The translations under genes and the position numbers were made by a program. Shown in pieces: positions 27,349-37,328 of a DNA stretch of 53,450 nt. The stretch is taken from assembly GCF_015207375.1 (NCBI RefSeq), contig NZ_JADEWY010000030.1, positions 1-53,450 of the forward strand, given 5' to 3'. The notes under the pieces are model-generated. The model did no database searches. It was given only the letters and a program-made list of their open reading frames with translations, and was not told the origin of the DNA. Numbering within the stretch: position 1 is the first letter of the stretch; each line of letters starts with the position of its first letter. The DNA is from Coleofasciculus sp. LEGE 07092. GTDB taxonomy: Bacteria; Cyanobacteriota; Cyanobacteriia; Cyanobacteriales; Coleofasciculaceae.

Positions 27349-28974
27349 ATGTATCTACCCCAACAAGACCAAAACCAACCAACCGCACAAGAGCAAGAAA
27401 TGCTCGAACTCATCAACCGGATGCGGTTGAAGCCCAGTAACGAACTCGACCTTTTACTGAACTCATCCGATACCAGCGTCAACTTTGCCCTCGACTACTT
27501 CAATGTAGATATTGATGTATTAAGCGCTCAGTGGCTTAGTCTCAAACCCGTGCAGCCACTGGCATGGTCTGATGAACTCATTGATGCTGCACAAGATCAC
27601 AATGCATTGATCATTCAGGAGGATACGCAGTCACACCAGTTACCCGGTGAATTAACCCTAGGACAGCGAGTTGCAGGTACTGGATACAACTGGTCTGCTG
27701 TTGGGGAAAATGTCTATGCATTCGGAAAATCAGTTTTCCACAGTCACGCCAGTTTTGCGATTGATTGGGGGTTTACCTCAACGGGAATACAAGAGTCACA
27801 CGGTCATCGCAACAACATTATGAACAATAATTTTCGGGAGATTGGTCTTTCCATTATTCCCGAAAATGACCCAACCACCAGCGTTGGTTCACTAGTCACG
27901 ACTCAAAACTTTGGCAGTCGCTTCAACTTTGGCAATTCCTGGTTGTTGGGAGTAGTATTCGACGACCAGACCGTTGATGATAATTTCTATACTTCCGGTG
28001 AGGGACTTGCTGAAATTGATGTAACAGCGGTTAATACTACAACAAACCAAAGTTTCACGACTACCACTTGGACTGCTGGCGGCTATCAGATGCAGTTGCC
28101 CGGTGGGACTTATCAAGTCACGTTCTCTGGTGACTGGAACAAGGACGGACAAACCGATACTGAAACTCAGCAGGTAACTATCGGGTCAGAAAACGTTAAA
28201 CTTGACCTCAAAACTGATGACTTGAGTATCGCTCCAACTCCAACTGCCGAACCTGATTTGGCTCCCACTCCAACTCCGACTGCCGAACCAGCTTCTAATG
28301 ACGCTCCAACTCCAACTGCCGAACCTGATTTGGCTCCCACTCCAACTCCGACTCCCGAGCCAGCTTCTAATGACGCGACTACTAGTAACAACTCTCCTGT
28401 TGAAGACACAACGGCAAATCATGATCTTTCAAGTCGTATTGGTCATGATACGATTGCCGGGGGTTTGGGAGATGATGTAATTCGTGGTGGAGATGGTGAC
28501 GATGTACTACGAGGTGATCTAAACTCTCGCTCTCCTGGTGGTTCCATTGGCGGCGACGACATCATCTACGGGGGTAAAGGAAACGACCGGATTGGCGGTA
28601 AGGGAGGTAACGACCAACTTTACGGTCAGGATGATAACGACCAAATCTGGGGTGACGATGGCGATGACTTGCTCTGGGGGGGGCTGGGCAATGATACTCT
28701 CACTGGAGACAATTTTTCTGGAGGTCGCGGCAGCGATACGTTTGTACTGGCTGCTGGCGAAGGGACTGATACCATTATTGACTTCCACATTGGCGAAGAT
28801 TTCTTGGGTTTAGCGAATGGGTTAACGTTCGAGGAACTAACTATTACCCAGGGAACAGGTGCAAACACCAAGAATACTCTCATCAGTTTTGGGGGTGAGA
28901 TCCTCGCCATCATCAACAAGGTAGATTCTCGTTATCTGATGGCAGTTGCCGAGGTAGCTTTCACGGAGGTTTAA
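27349..28974 (+). CDS. CAP-domain protein with tandem linker repeats and RTX-type calcium-binding repeats
   Basis: The ATG at 27349 gives 541 aa beginning MYLPQQDQNQPTAQEQEMLE; a TTG 12 codons upstream is in frame. A CAP/SCP domain covers residues 15-190: LINRMRLKPSNELD, then HNALIIQE and SHGHRNNIMNNNFREIG. A beta-rich stretch follows. Then comes a Pro/Thr linker made of two 24-residue repeats. The C-terminal 180 residues hold RTX repeats (GGLGDDVIRGGDGDDVLRGD and others) and an end domain DTFVLAAGEGTDTIIDFHIG. RTX proteins are usually exported by type I systems through a C-terminal signal. No N-terminal signal peptide is seen, which fits that. Confidence 0.88.
   Translation: MYLPQQDQNQPTAQEQEMLELINRMRLKPSNELDLLLNSSDTSVNFALDYFNVDIDVLSAQWLSLKPVQPLAWSDELIDAAQDHNALIIQEDTQSHQLPGELTLGQRVAGTGYNWSAVGENVYAFGKSVFHSHASFAIDWGFTSTGIQESHGHRNNIMNNNFREIGLSIIPENDPTTSVGSLVTTQNFGSRFNFGNSWLLGVVFDDQTVDDNFYTSGEGLAEIDVTAVNTTTNQSFTTTTWTAGGYQMQLPGGTYQVTFSGDWNKDGQTDTETQQVTIGSENVKLDLKTDDLSIAPTPTAEPDLAPTPTPTAEPASNDAPTPTAEPDLAPTPTPTPEPASNDATTSNNSPVEDTTANHDLSSRIGHDTIAGGLGDDVIRGGDGDDVLRGDLNSRSPGGSIGGDDIIYGGKGNDRIGGKGGNDQLYGQDDNDQIWGDDGDDLLWGGLGNDTLTGDNFSGGRGSDTFVLAAGEGTDTIIDFHIGEDFLGLANGLTFEELTITQGTGANTKNTLISFGGEILAIINKVDSRYLMAVAEVAFTEV
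28231..28374. repeat. Two tandem 72-bp repeats inside the CAP/RTX gene
   Basis: Units at 28231-28302 and 28303-28374 differ at only a few bases. Each codes 24 residues of the type APTPTAEPDLAPTPTPTAEP. The repeat lengthens the linker between the CAP and RTX domains and could vary in copy number. Confidence 0.85.
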
Positions 28975-29215
28975 GTTCTGTTTTTAATCCATAGCTCTCG
29001 GTAAGAACGAATAGTACTCAAAACTAACCCACAACTCAAAACTCAAGACAGTCACCCACTGCCAAACTCATCTTATTGGATGAGCTAAAGGGGCGATTTG
29101 TTAATCGGTTGAGATGTGGGATTTTGAGTTAGATAAACTTTAGCTATTAAGGATTGTAGCGCTTTTCTAAAGTCACAATTAAGGTGGGTCACGCCACTAC
29201 CTTCTTGCACTGAGT

Positions 29216-31396
29216 CTATTTTTCCCTTGCAGTACTTAAATCGGTCTTGAATAGGTTAGCACCGTTCAGATTAGCGTCCTTCAAGTCAGCACCGTTGAGA
29301 TTAACGTGGCGCAAAAGAGTATTGCTCAGATCAGTACCGCGCAGGTCTGCATAGCTTAAATTAGTATGACTCAAGTCAGCATGGCTGAGATTGGCACCTT
29401 TCAAGCTAGCATGATTCAGTGTTGCGTGGCGCAGTAGCGCACCTTGGAGGTTTGCACCGCAAAAATTTCCGTAATTGAGGTCTGCACGGTTGAAGTTGGC
29501 TTCAGCTAGACACGCTCCGATCAAAGTAGCACCGAGCAGGTTAGCCTGAGTGAAGTTGACATTGCTCAGGTTGGTGTGATGAAATTTTGTCCGAGATAAG
29601 TTAGCACCCTTGAGATTGGCATCGCAGAGGTTGGCAAAGCTAAGGTCGGCATCACTTAAGTCAGCGTTTTGTAAACAAGCCTGTCGCAAGTCAGCACCCC
29701 TGAGATCGGCAGCAACTAGGCTAGCACCGCTGAGGTTGGCATTCTTGAGGACGACCTTTTGAAGATTAGTACGACGCAACTTAGCAATAGTCAAGTTAGC
29801 GCGAGTCAAGTTAGCCTGCCGGAGGTCAGAACGACTCAAATCGGCATCGCTAAGATTTGCACCATTCAAATTAGTCCCGTTTAAGTTAGTCGCAATCAAC
29901 ACAGCACCATTGAGCGTAGCACTGCTCAAGTTAGCGTTACCCAGTTTGGCAAGACTCAAATCTGCATGACTCAAGTCCGCACTGCTGAGATTGGCATTTC
30001 GTAAGTCAGCAGCGCTGAGATCGGTACTGCGAATGTCGGCACCACTGAGGTCGCTACCCCGCAGGTCAGCACCTCTCAATTGAGAAAAGACCCGGTATGT
30101 ATCCAATTCAGTAACACTTTGATTGATTGACTCCCTATCGACTTTGACTAAGTTGTATTGAACGTTTTCTGTGTAAATTGCAAATACAATATTAAAAACA
30201 TCCAAGAAATTAATAAACCATTGGCAGTCTTGTTCAGGATAGGTTTCGTAATAACGAATTAATTTGGCAATACAAATATCCAAATGAGTCCGAACATAGT
30301 CGCACAACAGAATAATTTTCAGGAGAGTGATAACTAGGGTTAACGGACTTTCTTGAGTTGTGAGTAAAATAAAAAGCGAAGAAGGCTCCCGATCATTTTC
30401 TATTGTTAAAAATTCAATAAATCGTCGGCAGGTTCGCAGGAGTAAATCAAGGTTTAGAGTTTCTTGATGATGCGCTTCATAGAGTTTTTTTAGTTTATTA
30501 TCTAATTGATTTTTGAGAACTTCTATAGAGGGAAGGTGGTTAGCGGCGAAAAGCAAATAGGTCTGTAGGTTGCATTTGAAGTCTTGATAGTTTAAATTTT
30601 GAGTTTGCTGGATAAATAGATTAGCATAGCTGGAATAACTGAAAAGGACTTTTCTAGAAACTAAGTGTTTGAGTAAGTGAATGATTTCATCACCGAGGTG
30701 AGTTGGATTGGAAGGTCGCTTTTCTTCGAGGATGGGAGAATTACATTGAATTGTATATCTAGCTAACTCAAACTTAAATTTTTCTTTCAAGCGTTTGGCT
30801 AAGTTTTTGGCTAACTCTCTCTGTTCTATAGGGTTTTGGGAATTGAGGTATTGAGGAACGAGTAAAAAAGTTGCATAGCGATGACTCCAGTTTTTTCTCT
30901 CTTGAGTCGTAGCCGGTAAAGCAAAAAGCTTGAGTTCTTGGTAATCCTCACTTTCAATGAAATTTATCAGCCAAGCTCTTAGGCGTTGTAGACTGGGAGA
31001 AAGTGTTTGTTGTTTGTGCTTGACTTTCGCTTCAGCCAGGACTTGAATAAGTTTTTGAATCGAAGAATAGTTTCGACTGGAAGACCAGTTATTAATTAAA
31101 ATATAACAGGAGCGTTTAAAGGTATTGCGAAATTCGGCTTCGTCTTTGCGGAACAGAATTTCATAGAGAGCCTTGTTGACTTTAGAACCTAGACTACTCT
31201 CACCGTAAAAAAACAATTTCAGAAATTCCGTTAAAATTGCTTCAGGAGAAGAGCAAGCCACCCTATCGATCAGGAATTTATAAATAATATCCTGAGCAGC
31301 CTGAATACTTAACTGTTCTTGCGGAACTACATCAACGGTGGAATTGAGGTTGGAATTAGTAGGTAAGATGGAACTTTGCATAATTGATAAACACAC
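29216..31396 (-). CDS. Large pentapeptide-repeat protein (copy 2)
   Basis: The 726-aa frame starts at 31396; the in-frame Met five codons later (MQSSILPTNS) is an equally good start. Residues 1-440 form a conserved non-repeat region (QAAQDIIYKFLIDRVACSSP, FKRSCYILINNWSSSRNYSS). The rest is about 55 pentapeptide repeats of the A(D/N)LxX type, ending in NLFKTDLSTAREK. Pentapeptide repeats fold as a right-handed square beta-helix; partners are unknown. It is a paralogue of the gene at 31636-33777, lying directly downstream on the same strand, so the two arose by tandem duplication. No signal peptide is visible. Confidence 0.88.
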   Translation of the reverse strand: MCLSIMQSSILPTNSNLNSTVDVVPQEQLSIQAAQDIIYKFLIDRVACSSPEAILTEFLKLFFYGESSLGSKVNKALYEILFRKDEAEFRNTFKRSCYILINNWSSSRNYSSIQKLIQVLAEAKVKHKQQTLSPSLQRLRAWLINFIESEDYQELKLFALPATTQERKNWSHRYATFLLVPQYLNSQNPIEQRELAKNLAKRLKEKFKFELARYTIQCNSPILEEKRPSNPTHLGDEIIHLLKHLVSRKVLFSYSSYANLFIQQTQNLNYQDFKCNLQTYLLFAANHLPSIEVLKNQLDNKLKKLYEAHHQETLNLDLLLRTCRRFIEFLTIENDREPSSLFILLTTQESPLTLVITLLKIILLCDYVRTHLDICIAKLIRYYETYPEQDCQWFINFLDVFNIVFAIYTENVQYNLVKVDRESINQSVTELDTYRVFSQLRGADLRGSDLSGADIRSTDLSAADLRNANLSSADLSHADLSLAKLGNANLSSATLNGAVLIATNLNGTNLNGANLSDADLSRSDLRQANLTRANLTIAKLRRTNLQKVVLKNANLSGASLVAADLRGADLRQACLQNADLSDADLSFANLCDANLKGANLSRTKFHHTNLSNVNFTQANLLGATLIGACLAEANFNRADLNYGNFCGANLQGALLRHATLNHASLKGANLSHADLSHTNLSYADLRGTDLSNTLLRHVNLNGADLKDANLNGANLFKTDLSTAREK

Positions 31397-31635
31397 CCTG
31401 TAACTGCTCAGTTATCTTACTGCGGGAGTGATGCCAGCAGTAACGAAAGCTGTAAGAGCCTAAATTTTCTCTGAACTTACCAAGAAGTAGAGAAATTCGT
31501 TGTAGTTAAATTATCCATGATTTTTGAGTTTGGGGTGTGAAGTTCAAAAAATTCTGAACTCCTGTATTCTGTTGTTACATAAAACCTATGTAGATTTATG
31601 GCAGTAGGGGCTGTTTAGCGACACATTATCGAGTG

Positions 31636-33777
31636 TCACTCGAACTGCACCTCAACCACTGCGCCTTTCTGGATGAGTTCTCGCTTCATTTCTTCAGATA
31701 ATCCCGAATTATTCCTGAAGTAAGCCCCTGTGACCTGGACATCGCTGAGATTAGTACCGAACAGGTTGGCACCCGTGAGATTAGCGTGGCTGAGGTTAGC
31801 CCCCTTGAGATTAACGTGACGCAGAAGTGCCTCTGTGAGATCGGCGTGCCTCAAATTTCCATGGCTTAAGTCCGTGCGGGTCAAGTTGGCATGGCTAAGG
31901 TTGGCACCGCTTAAGCTTGCATGATTACAGTTAGCCCGATCTAAATCGGCTTCACTGAGGTTGGCATGGTGCAGCTTACTATGACATAACTGAGCACTTC
32001 TGAGGTTGGCGTTACTGAGGTTGGCGTTACTGAGGTTGGCGTTACTGAGGTTGGCGTTACTGAGGTCGGCATGGTGCAAATCAGCATCTCTGAGTTCGCA
32101 GGCATCAAGACTCGCACCCCAGAGATTAGCTTCTCTAAGATTGGCTTGCTGGAGGTCGGCACGGCGCAACTTCGCAGCCGTCAGAGTGGCATGGTTCAAA
32201 TTAGCTTGGCGCAGGTCAGCACAACGCAAGTCTGCACCAGCAAGACTAGCACCGCTCAAATTAGCTCCGTTGAGCATAGCACTGCTCAATTCTGTTTGAT
32301 TGAGTATGGCACCGCTCAAATTAGCACCACTGAGTTTGGCAAGACTCAAGTCAGCTTGACTAAGGTCAGCACCGCTGAGTTCGGCGTCTCGCAGATCAGC
32401 GGCGCTTAAATCAGTGCTGCGGATGTCAATACCACTGAGATCAGCACTCCGCAAATCAGAACCTTTCAATTGAGAAAAGATGCGATAGGTCTTGAGATTG
32501 TCAATATCACAGTTTTTATCAAAACCAGAACCTTGAGATGGGGATTTGATTTTGACTAAATTATATTGAACATCTGCGTTGTAAACTGCAAATATAATGT
32601 TAAATATCTCTAAAAAATGAATCAGCCATTTACAGTCGCTTTCCAAAGAACCTTCGTAGTAACGAATCAGGTGAGCAATACAAAATTCTAAATGGGTTTG
32701 AGCATACTTGCAAATCCGAATAATTCGGAATAGGGCAATCGCTACAATCAGGGAACTACCGTGAGTGGTGAGTAAAATGAATAACGACGATGGTTCGCGA
32801 CTATCTTCAGTTGTCAGAAATCCAATAACACGCTTGCAGGTTCGTAGCAACAAATCAACAGTTAAAGGCTTTGAGTGATAGTTAGTGTAGAGATTATCTA
32901 ATTTGGCAGACAGTTGAGTATCTAGGATTTCTAAATGAGCAGAATTGCTAATAGAAAACAACAAGTATTTTTTTAGACTTTTCTTGAAGGTTTTATAATC
33001 TTGATTTTGAATTTGTTGAGTAAACAGATTAGCATAATTTGCTTGATTAAATAAAAGATGCTGTGCGCCAACTTTTTTTATTATTTTAATAGCGAGATCG
33101 CCGAGTTGAGTAGGATTATTAATTTCCGTCTCTTTAAAGTTAGGAGAATCACACCGAGCCGTATACATGGCTAGCTCGAATTTGAATTTTTTTTTCAGTC
33201 GCTTGGATAGATTTCTAGCAATTTCTCTTTGTTCTACGGGATTTCGAGAATCTAGATATTGAGGAACTAATAAATAAAAGGTGTATCGATGGCTCCAATG
33301 CTTTTTTTCTTCAGAAGGGGACGCAAATAATTTCAGCCCTTGATAATCTTGACTGTTTACAAAATTAACCAATGCCGTTCGTAGGCGATTTAAATTTGGA
33401 GCTTGCTTAGGGGGATTAACGGCAGAATCAGCAAGGAGTTTAATAAGTTTTTGTATGAAAGTAAATTTTCTTTTAGAAGACCAATTATTAATCAAGATAT
33501 AACAAGCTCTTTTCAGAGTATTTATAAAATCTGTCTCGTTTTTCTGAGAAATAATTGCATTAAGAGCCTGATTTAGTTTTGGATCAACTAGACTATTTCC
33601 CAATACAAATAACTGTTTAAATTCCTGTAAAACAGTTTCGGGTGACGATTGATTGACACTATCAATAAGGAACTGGTAAATGACATCCTGAGCCTGTTGG
33701 AGGCTTTGTTCTTTGAATCGATTGTCATCAACACAAAAGTTAGCTTGATCACTATCTAGCACGATGCGCCCGTTCAT
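31636..33777 (-). CDS. Large pentapeptide-repeat protein (copy 1)
   Basis: The 713-aa protein has the same layout as its downstream neighbour: an N-terminal region of about 440 residues (QQAQDVIYQFLIDSVNQSSP, LKRACYILINNWSSKRKFTF) followed by pentapeptide repeats (DLRSADLSGIDIRSTDLSAA and onward). A short non-repeat tail ends RELIQKGAVVEVQFE. The two proteins align along their whole length but differ enough to be an old duplication. A gap of about 240 bases separates them. Near residue 575 four identical 15-bp units code SNANL repeats, which shows recent repeat growth. Confidence 0.88.
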   Translation of the reverse strand: MNGRIVLDSDQANFCVDDNRFKEQSLQQAQDVIYQFLIDSVNQSSPETVLQEFKQLFVLGNSLVDPKLNQALNAIISQKNETDFINTLKRACYILINNWSSKRKFTFIQKLIKLLADSAVNPPKQAPNLNRLRTALVNFVNSQDYQGLKLFASPSEEKKHWSHRYTFYLLVPQYLDSRNPVEQREIARNLSKRLKKKFKFELAMYTARCDSPNFKETEINNPTQLGDLAIKIIKKVGAQHLLFNQANYANLFTQQIQNQDYKTFKKSLKKYLLFSISNSAHLEILDTQLSAKLDNLYTNYHSKPLTVDLLLRTCKRVIGFLTTEDSREPSSLFILLTTHGSSLIVAIALFRIIRICKYAQTHLEFCIAHLIRYYEGSLESDCKWLIHFLEIFNIIFAVYNADVQYNLVKIKSPSQGSGFDKNCDIDNLKTYRIFSQLKGSDLRSADLSGIDIRSTDLSAADLRDAELSGADLSQADLSLAKLSGANLSGAILNQTELSSAMLNGANLSGASLAGADLRCADLRQANLNHATLTAAKLRRADLQQANLREANLWGASLDACELRDADLHHADLSNANLSNANLSNANLSNANLRSAQLCHSKLHHANLSEADLDRANCNHASLSGANLSHANLTRTDLSHGNLRHADLTEALLRHVNLKGANLSHANLTGANLFGTNLSDVQVTGAYFRNNSGLSEEMKRELIQKGAVVEVQFE
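32001..32060. repeat. Four perfect 15-bp tandem repeats inside the pentapeptide gene
   Basis: The unit TGAGGTTGGCGTTAC occurs four times without change (32001-32060). On the coding strand this gives four SNANL pentapeptides in a row. Identical DNA in a gene whose other repeats have diverged points to recent slippage or unequal crossing-over. Confidence 0.9.
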
Positions 33778-34341
33778 TACAACAAAAAAGCAGTTTTCAA
33801 GAATTAAGACATTAAAGCTTTGGCTTAGGACTTATGGAGTTATGTTAAAAAAGGTTTCGATACTTGAAGCAATCCCATTGCACGGTAGCAGGAAAAAAGC
33901 TTACCTGTTTGGCACTCACTCCACTATTAGAATTCTTCTAGCAACATTGAGAGCTAATGCTAGACGGGAAATACACTTAATAACAATTGTTCCAAAACAC
34001 CCAACTCCTAAACCAACTTGGTGAGGTGGGGAGATATTTATCACCATTAATTTATTTACCATTGCTGAGTGAACTCGATCAAAATATCTGGCGAACCAGC
34101 GATCGCAATTCCGAGTAACTGTCTATAAATACTATGATAGTCTAGTCTTTATAGCAATGGGAAGAGAGTGCCAGTGTTCCCTTGTCGAAACCCTAATCAT
34201 AAAGGTTTTAACAAGGATAGTGTTCCTTCCCCGTTCGATCGTGGCAGGCAGTGCCTGCTGAACTGACAGAAATACACCAAAACAGTTGATACGCCAGCTA
34301 TTTTGAACATACCCCCTCTAAATCACGGATTTATGAAGTCC
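33778..34341. other. Intergenic region of about 560 bases, no gene called
   Basis: This lies between the pentapeptide genes and the NACHT gene. A + strand open frame at 33764-34024 (86 codons) overlaps the start of the pentapeptide gene and has no family features, so it is not called. A GCAGGCA-G-TGCCTGC palindrome lies at 34244-34258. AT-rich DNA around 34040-34140 is compatible with promoters, but I can define none. Confidence 0.4.
34244..34258. repeat. Palindrome GCAGGCA-G-TGCCTGC
   Basis: This 15-base perfect palindrome lies about 80 bases beyond the 3' end of the NACHT gene and shares its core with the repeat at 22198-22216. It is probably a dispersed repeat. Confidence 0.5.
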
Positions 34342-37299
34342 TTAATTCCTGAATTCTTCCTGAGTCATCTGAGCAAAATGTTCCATTAGCAACCGATGAA
34401 TAAAGATGTACCCACCGCCGACTTTTCGCAAAATAATGAGGTCTGTGGCATAGTCCAAGAAGCGAGCGTAGTTCCAGGGACTGTAGCCATTATGCCAGAG
34501 GATAAGGCGAAGAGTGAAGTGTTTAATACAAGCTTCGCCAGCACCAAAGAGTCCGAGGAGTATCCCACTGATTACGCCACAAAGAATTGGGATACCGATA
34601 ATCCAAGAACCTGCGGCTAAACCTACAGCACCGGTCGTTGCTAAAATCAGAGTATATTTAGCCGACTGCCAAATTCCTTGATTCGGTACTGTACTAGTTT
34701 CTATACTAGAACCCGTTAATCCCCGCAGCAGGATAAACGTTAATCCACCACTGATAAAGGCACGCAATGCGGCAATTATGGCATCTATTAATCCAGAACT
34801 TATTCCAATAACCAGCCCGTAAATCAAGAGGCTGCTAAATCCCACAACCAGTCCAAAGACTAACCCAACAATTAACCCCAGTAACAGATTATCTCTCGCT
34901 TTTTTCCATGACCATTTCAGCATTCCTACTGGGTTAATTTGATTACTAATCAATCCAAAAACTAACCCACTGGTAACTGCACTACTGATTCCTAGAATAA
35001 GCGCCGCAATTAACACAAATTGTGACGGAATTGTAGTCAGCCAAAGAATTGCTCCAAAACCTATCCCACCGATAAAACAAGCAATCAGTCCAATGCCGAT
35101 CGCATAGAGCCGCTTTTGACGGGCGCTTTTCAACCAATTCGGCTGCATATGCTCAATTAAAAAGACAGTTTGAGAGGTCTGAACCATCCTCTGCGCCAGC
35201 CAAATCAGCCAGCGTTTAGCTTGGTTCTGACTGTAGGGCTGACCCCTTCCCCGACGGCTAAACATCTGCTCAATGTAACGATTAAATAGCTGTTGGCGTC
35301 GTTCCTCCACTTTGTTAGTGTGAGGTAACTCTTCTAGGGTTATTCCTTGATAAGCCAAAATCGTGATATTGAGCATTAGGGGTGAGGTGACTAACTCTTG
35401 TAGCACGTTATCCCCATCAATTAAGGTTCTCAATCCTGTTAAATCAGTAGCGATGCTATCCAGGTAATGATGGACTTGTTCAAGGGTAAGCGATCGCAAG
35501 TAAACTGCACTTTCAAAGGTGAGGCGATTAGAAAGGCTGGAATAGTCTCTGATGCGGCTAGTTACGACGATTTCGGGGCAATACTCCTGATAAAAACTAT
35601 TTAAGGCAGCAACACACGCCTCTCGATAGTCGGCTCGAACTTCATCTAAACCATCTAATAGCAGTAAAAGTTGCTGCTCTTTAACCCAAGGCTGTCCAAT
35701 GGGCTTAGGAACCTGATAGTTGGTGTTGAGTTCCTCCACCAGCCAATCCGCAATACTCTGTTTTTTATTCCCCCAAGAAGAAAGGTTAAACACGACTGGA
35801 ATTAAATGGTTAATGTCTTGTTGAGCGCGATTAATCAAATCTCGTGTTAGTTCCAACAAGGTAATGGTTTTGCCCGATCCCGGTTCTCCTAAAATCAGTA
35901 AAGAGCGTCCCTCCCCAAGTTGATCGAACAGGTTAATAATTTGAGTCCCTGCGGGCAACGGTTCTGGCGGTTCGTCGAGTGCCTTAGCGACCATCTTTAG
36001 AGGGTGAACAACGGCATCGTGTTTCTTCTCCAAACCCAGTTCAATGGGGACTTGGTCGTGTAGGGCAGTTTCCAGAACGCCTTGAACCCAATAGTGATTG
36101 ACTTTATTGAGCAAAACCTGACGGTTGTAGTACTCCTGTCGGCTGAGTTGCGGGAATTCTGCCAGATCAAGTCGCAAACCGACTTGTGCAGATACCTCCT
36201 GAATCCAATTCAGGTTAAAAACCGACTCGTAAAGGCGGTTGCCAATCCTTAATTTGCCCTGCTGCTTAATTACTAATCCCGCCAGTCGCAGTGCCATTTG
36301 TTCGGGAGTGTCATCTGCGCCGACTTCTCCTTGTTTCAAGAGTTGTCGGTACAGTCTCAGCAAGGTTCCGGTGCGTTCTTTATCAGCCAGCAAGCGGTTG
36401 CGAATCGTTCTGAGATGTTCTGGCTCATCGTAGACTTCCCAATTTTCGATAATACGCGATCGCACTAAGTTTTCAATCCATGCCGCTTCCTGTCCCACCG
36501 GAATTGCCGCCCCATTGTTTAGAATTAGCTGGCAAACTTTCTGGGTAAGAAACGGCTGTCCTCCTGTCCAAGTCAGTACTTGAGCGAGAAATGCCTCCGG
36601 GTTATTAGACACTCTGGCTAATCCCAAGGCTAGGGGTTGAGCTTCCTGAAATTGAAACCCCCTTAATTCAATAGCTCGACCAATATTGAACGGAGTGCTG
36701 TAATTTGTTTCTTGAATCAAGTCTGATGGCGTTGCCACTCCCAATAGAGCAAAGGTGAGGCGCTGGTATGGGGGATCGTCAGCACGCTTATTATAGCAGG
36801 CGCGAATTAAGGCAAAAAAATCGTCTACTTTAAAATTGAGGCTGAGGACGCTATCAATTTCGTCGAAAAAAATAACTAAACTTTGCTCGATTTCCGTGAG
36901 CAAGACTTCGCGGATAAATTCTCCTAACCGCTGTACTGGGGAAAGGGATTCGCGGTCGCACCACCACGTTAGAACATCAATTTTATCTAAAAGCTCGAAA
37001 CTACTTGCCAGTGTATAAATAATACCAGCATACCACTGCTCTTGATTCACCTCTTGACTGCCAATTGCCGTTAAATCAATGGCACAACAGGCAGCACCCT
37101 CTGCCTCTAGCCGTCGCATTGTCTGTACCCGCAAACTAGACTTACCCATCTGTCGGGCATTAAGGACATAACAAAATTCTCCCGCCTGCAACCCTTGATA
37201 AAGGTTAATGTCAGCCTGTCTGGTGACATAGGTAGGGGCATCAAGGGGTAGGCTTCCCCCAACTTGATAATCGTAGGTTGAGTAGGGTTGGAAACTCAT
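34342..37299 (-). CDS. AAA-like/NACHT fusion protein with C-terminal membrane domain (STAND family)
   Basis: The 985-aa protein has three parts. Residues 1-380 are an AAA-like ATPase module with Walker A-type [10 protein letters not shown] near residue 50 and Walker [11 protein letters not shown]. Residues about 440-640 are a NACHT domain with [14 protein letters not shown] near 470 and [11 protein letters not shown] near 548. Residues about 730-930 contain several Gly-rich hydrophobic membrane helices ([14 protein letters not shown] and others). It ends with a block [20 protein letters not shown] and [12 protein letters not shown] seen in cyanobacterial NACHT proteins. STAND ATPases act as ligand-triggered switches. 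It is the third gene of a unit with the CHAT and AAA-like genes, 29 bases after the latter. Confidence 0.9.
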   Translation of the reverse strand: MSFQPYSTYDYQVGGSLPLDAPTYVTRQADINLYQGLQAGEFCYVLNARQMGKSSLRVQTMRRLEAEGAACCAIDLTAIGSQEVNQEQWYAGIIYTLASSFELLDKIDVLTWWCDRESLSPVQRLGEFIREVLLTEIEQSLVIFFDEIDSVLSLNFKVDDFFALIRACYNKRADDPPYQRLTFALLGVATPSDLIQETNYSTPFNIGRAIELRGFQFQEAQPLALGLARVSNNPEAFLAQVLTWTGGQPFLTQKVCQLILNNGAAIPVGQEAAWIENLVRSRIIENWEVYDEPEHLRTIRNRLLADKERTGTLLRLYRQLLKQGEVGADDTPEQMALRLAGLVIKQQGKLRIGNRLYESVFNLNWIQEVSAQVGLRLDLAEFPQLSRQEYYNRQVLLNKVNHYWVQGVLETALHDQVPIELGLEKKHDAVVHPLKMVAKALDEPPEPLPAGTQIINLFDQLGEGRSLLILGEPGSGKTITLLELTRDLINRAQQDINHLIPVVFNLSSWGNKKQSIADWLVEELNTNYQVPKPIGQPWVKEQQLLLLLDGLDEVRADYREACVAALNSFYQEYCPEIVVTSRIRDYSSLSNRLTFESAVYLRSLTLEQVHHYLDSIATDLTGLRTLIDGDNVLQELVTSPLMLNITILAYQGITLEELPHTNKVEERRQQLFNRYIEQMFSRRGRGQPYSQNQAKRWLIWLAQRMVQTSQTVFLIEHMQPNWLKSARQKRLYAIGIGLIACFIGGIGFGAILWLTTIPSQFVLIAALILGISSAVTSGLVFGLISNQINPVGMLKWSWKKARDNLLLGLIVGLVFGLVVGFSSLLIYGLVIGISSGLIDAIIAALRAFISGGLTFILLRGLTGSSIETSTVPNQGIWQSAKYTLILATTGAVGLAAGSWIIGIPILCGVISGILLGLFGAGEACIKHFTLRLILWHNGYSPWNYARFLDYATDLIILRKVGGGYIFIHRLLMEHFAQMTQEEFRN

Positions 37300-37328
37300 A
37301 CATAAATTCTACTGTTCGGGAATGGCAC

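Noticed and set aside
32001-32060. Four regular 15-bp repeats considered as a CRISPR or other array
   Set aside because: They are in frame within a pentapeptide-repeat gene and have no spacers.
29216-33777. Regular 15-base periodicity over several kilobases on both strands
   Set aside because: It is explained by the five-residue repeat of the encoded proteins; the open frames on the opposite strand are shadows of it.
33764-34024. An 86-codon + strand open frame upstream of the pentapeptide gene
   Set aside because: It overlaps the start of the real pentapeptide gene on the other strand and shows no conserved pattern.
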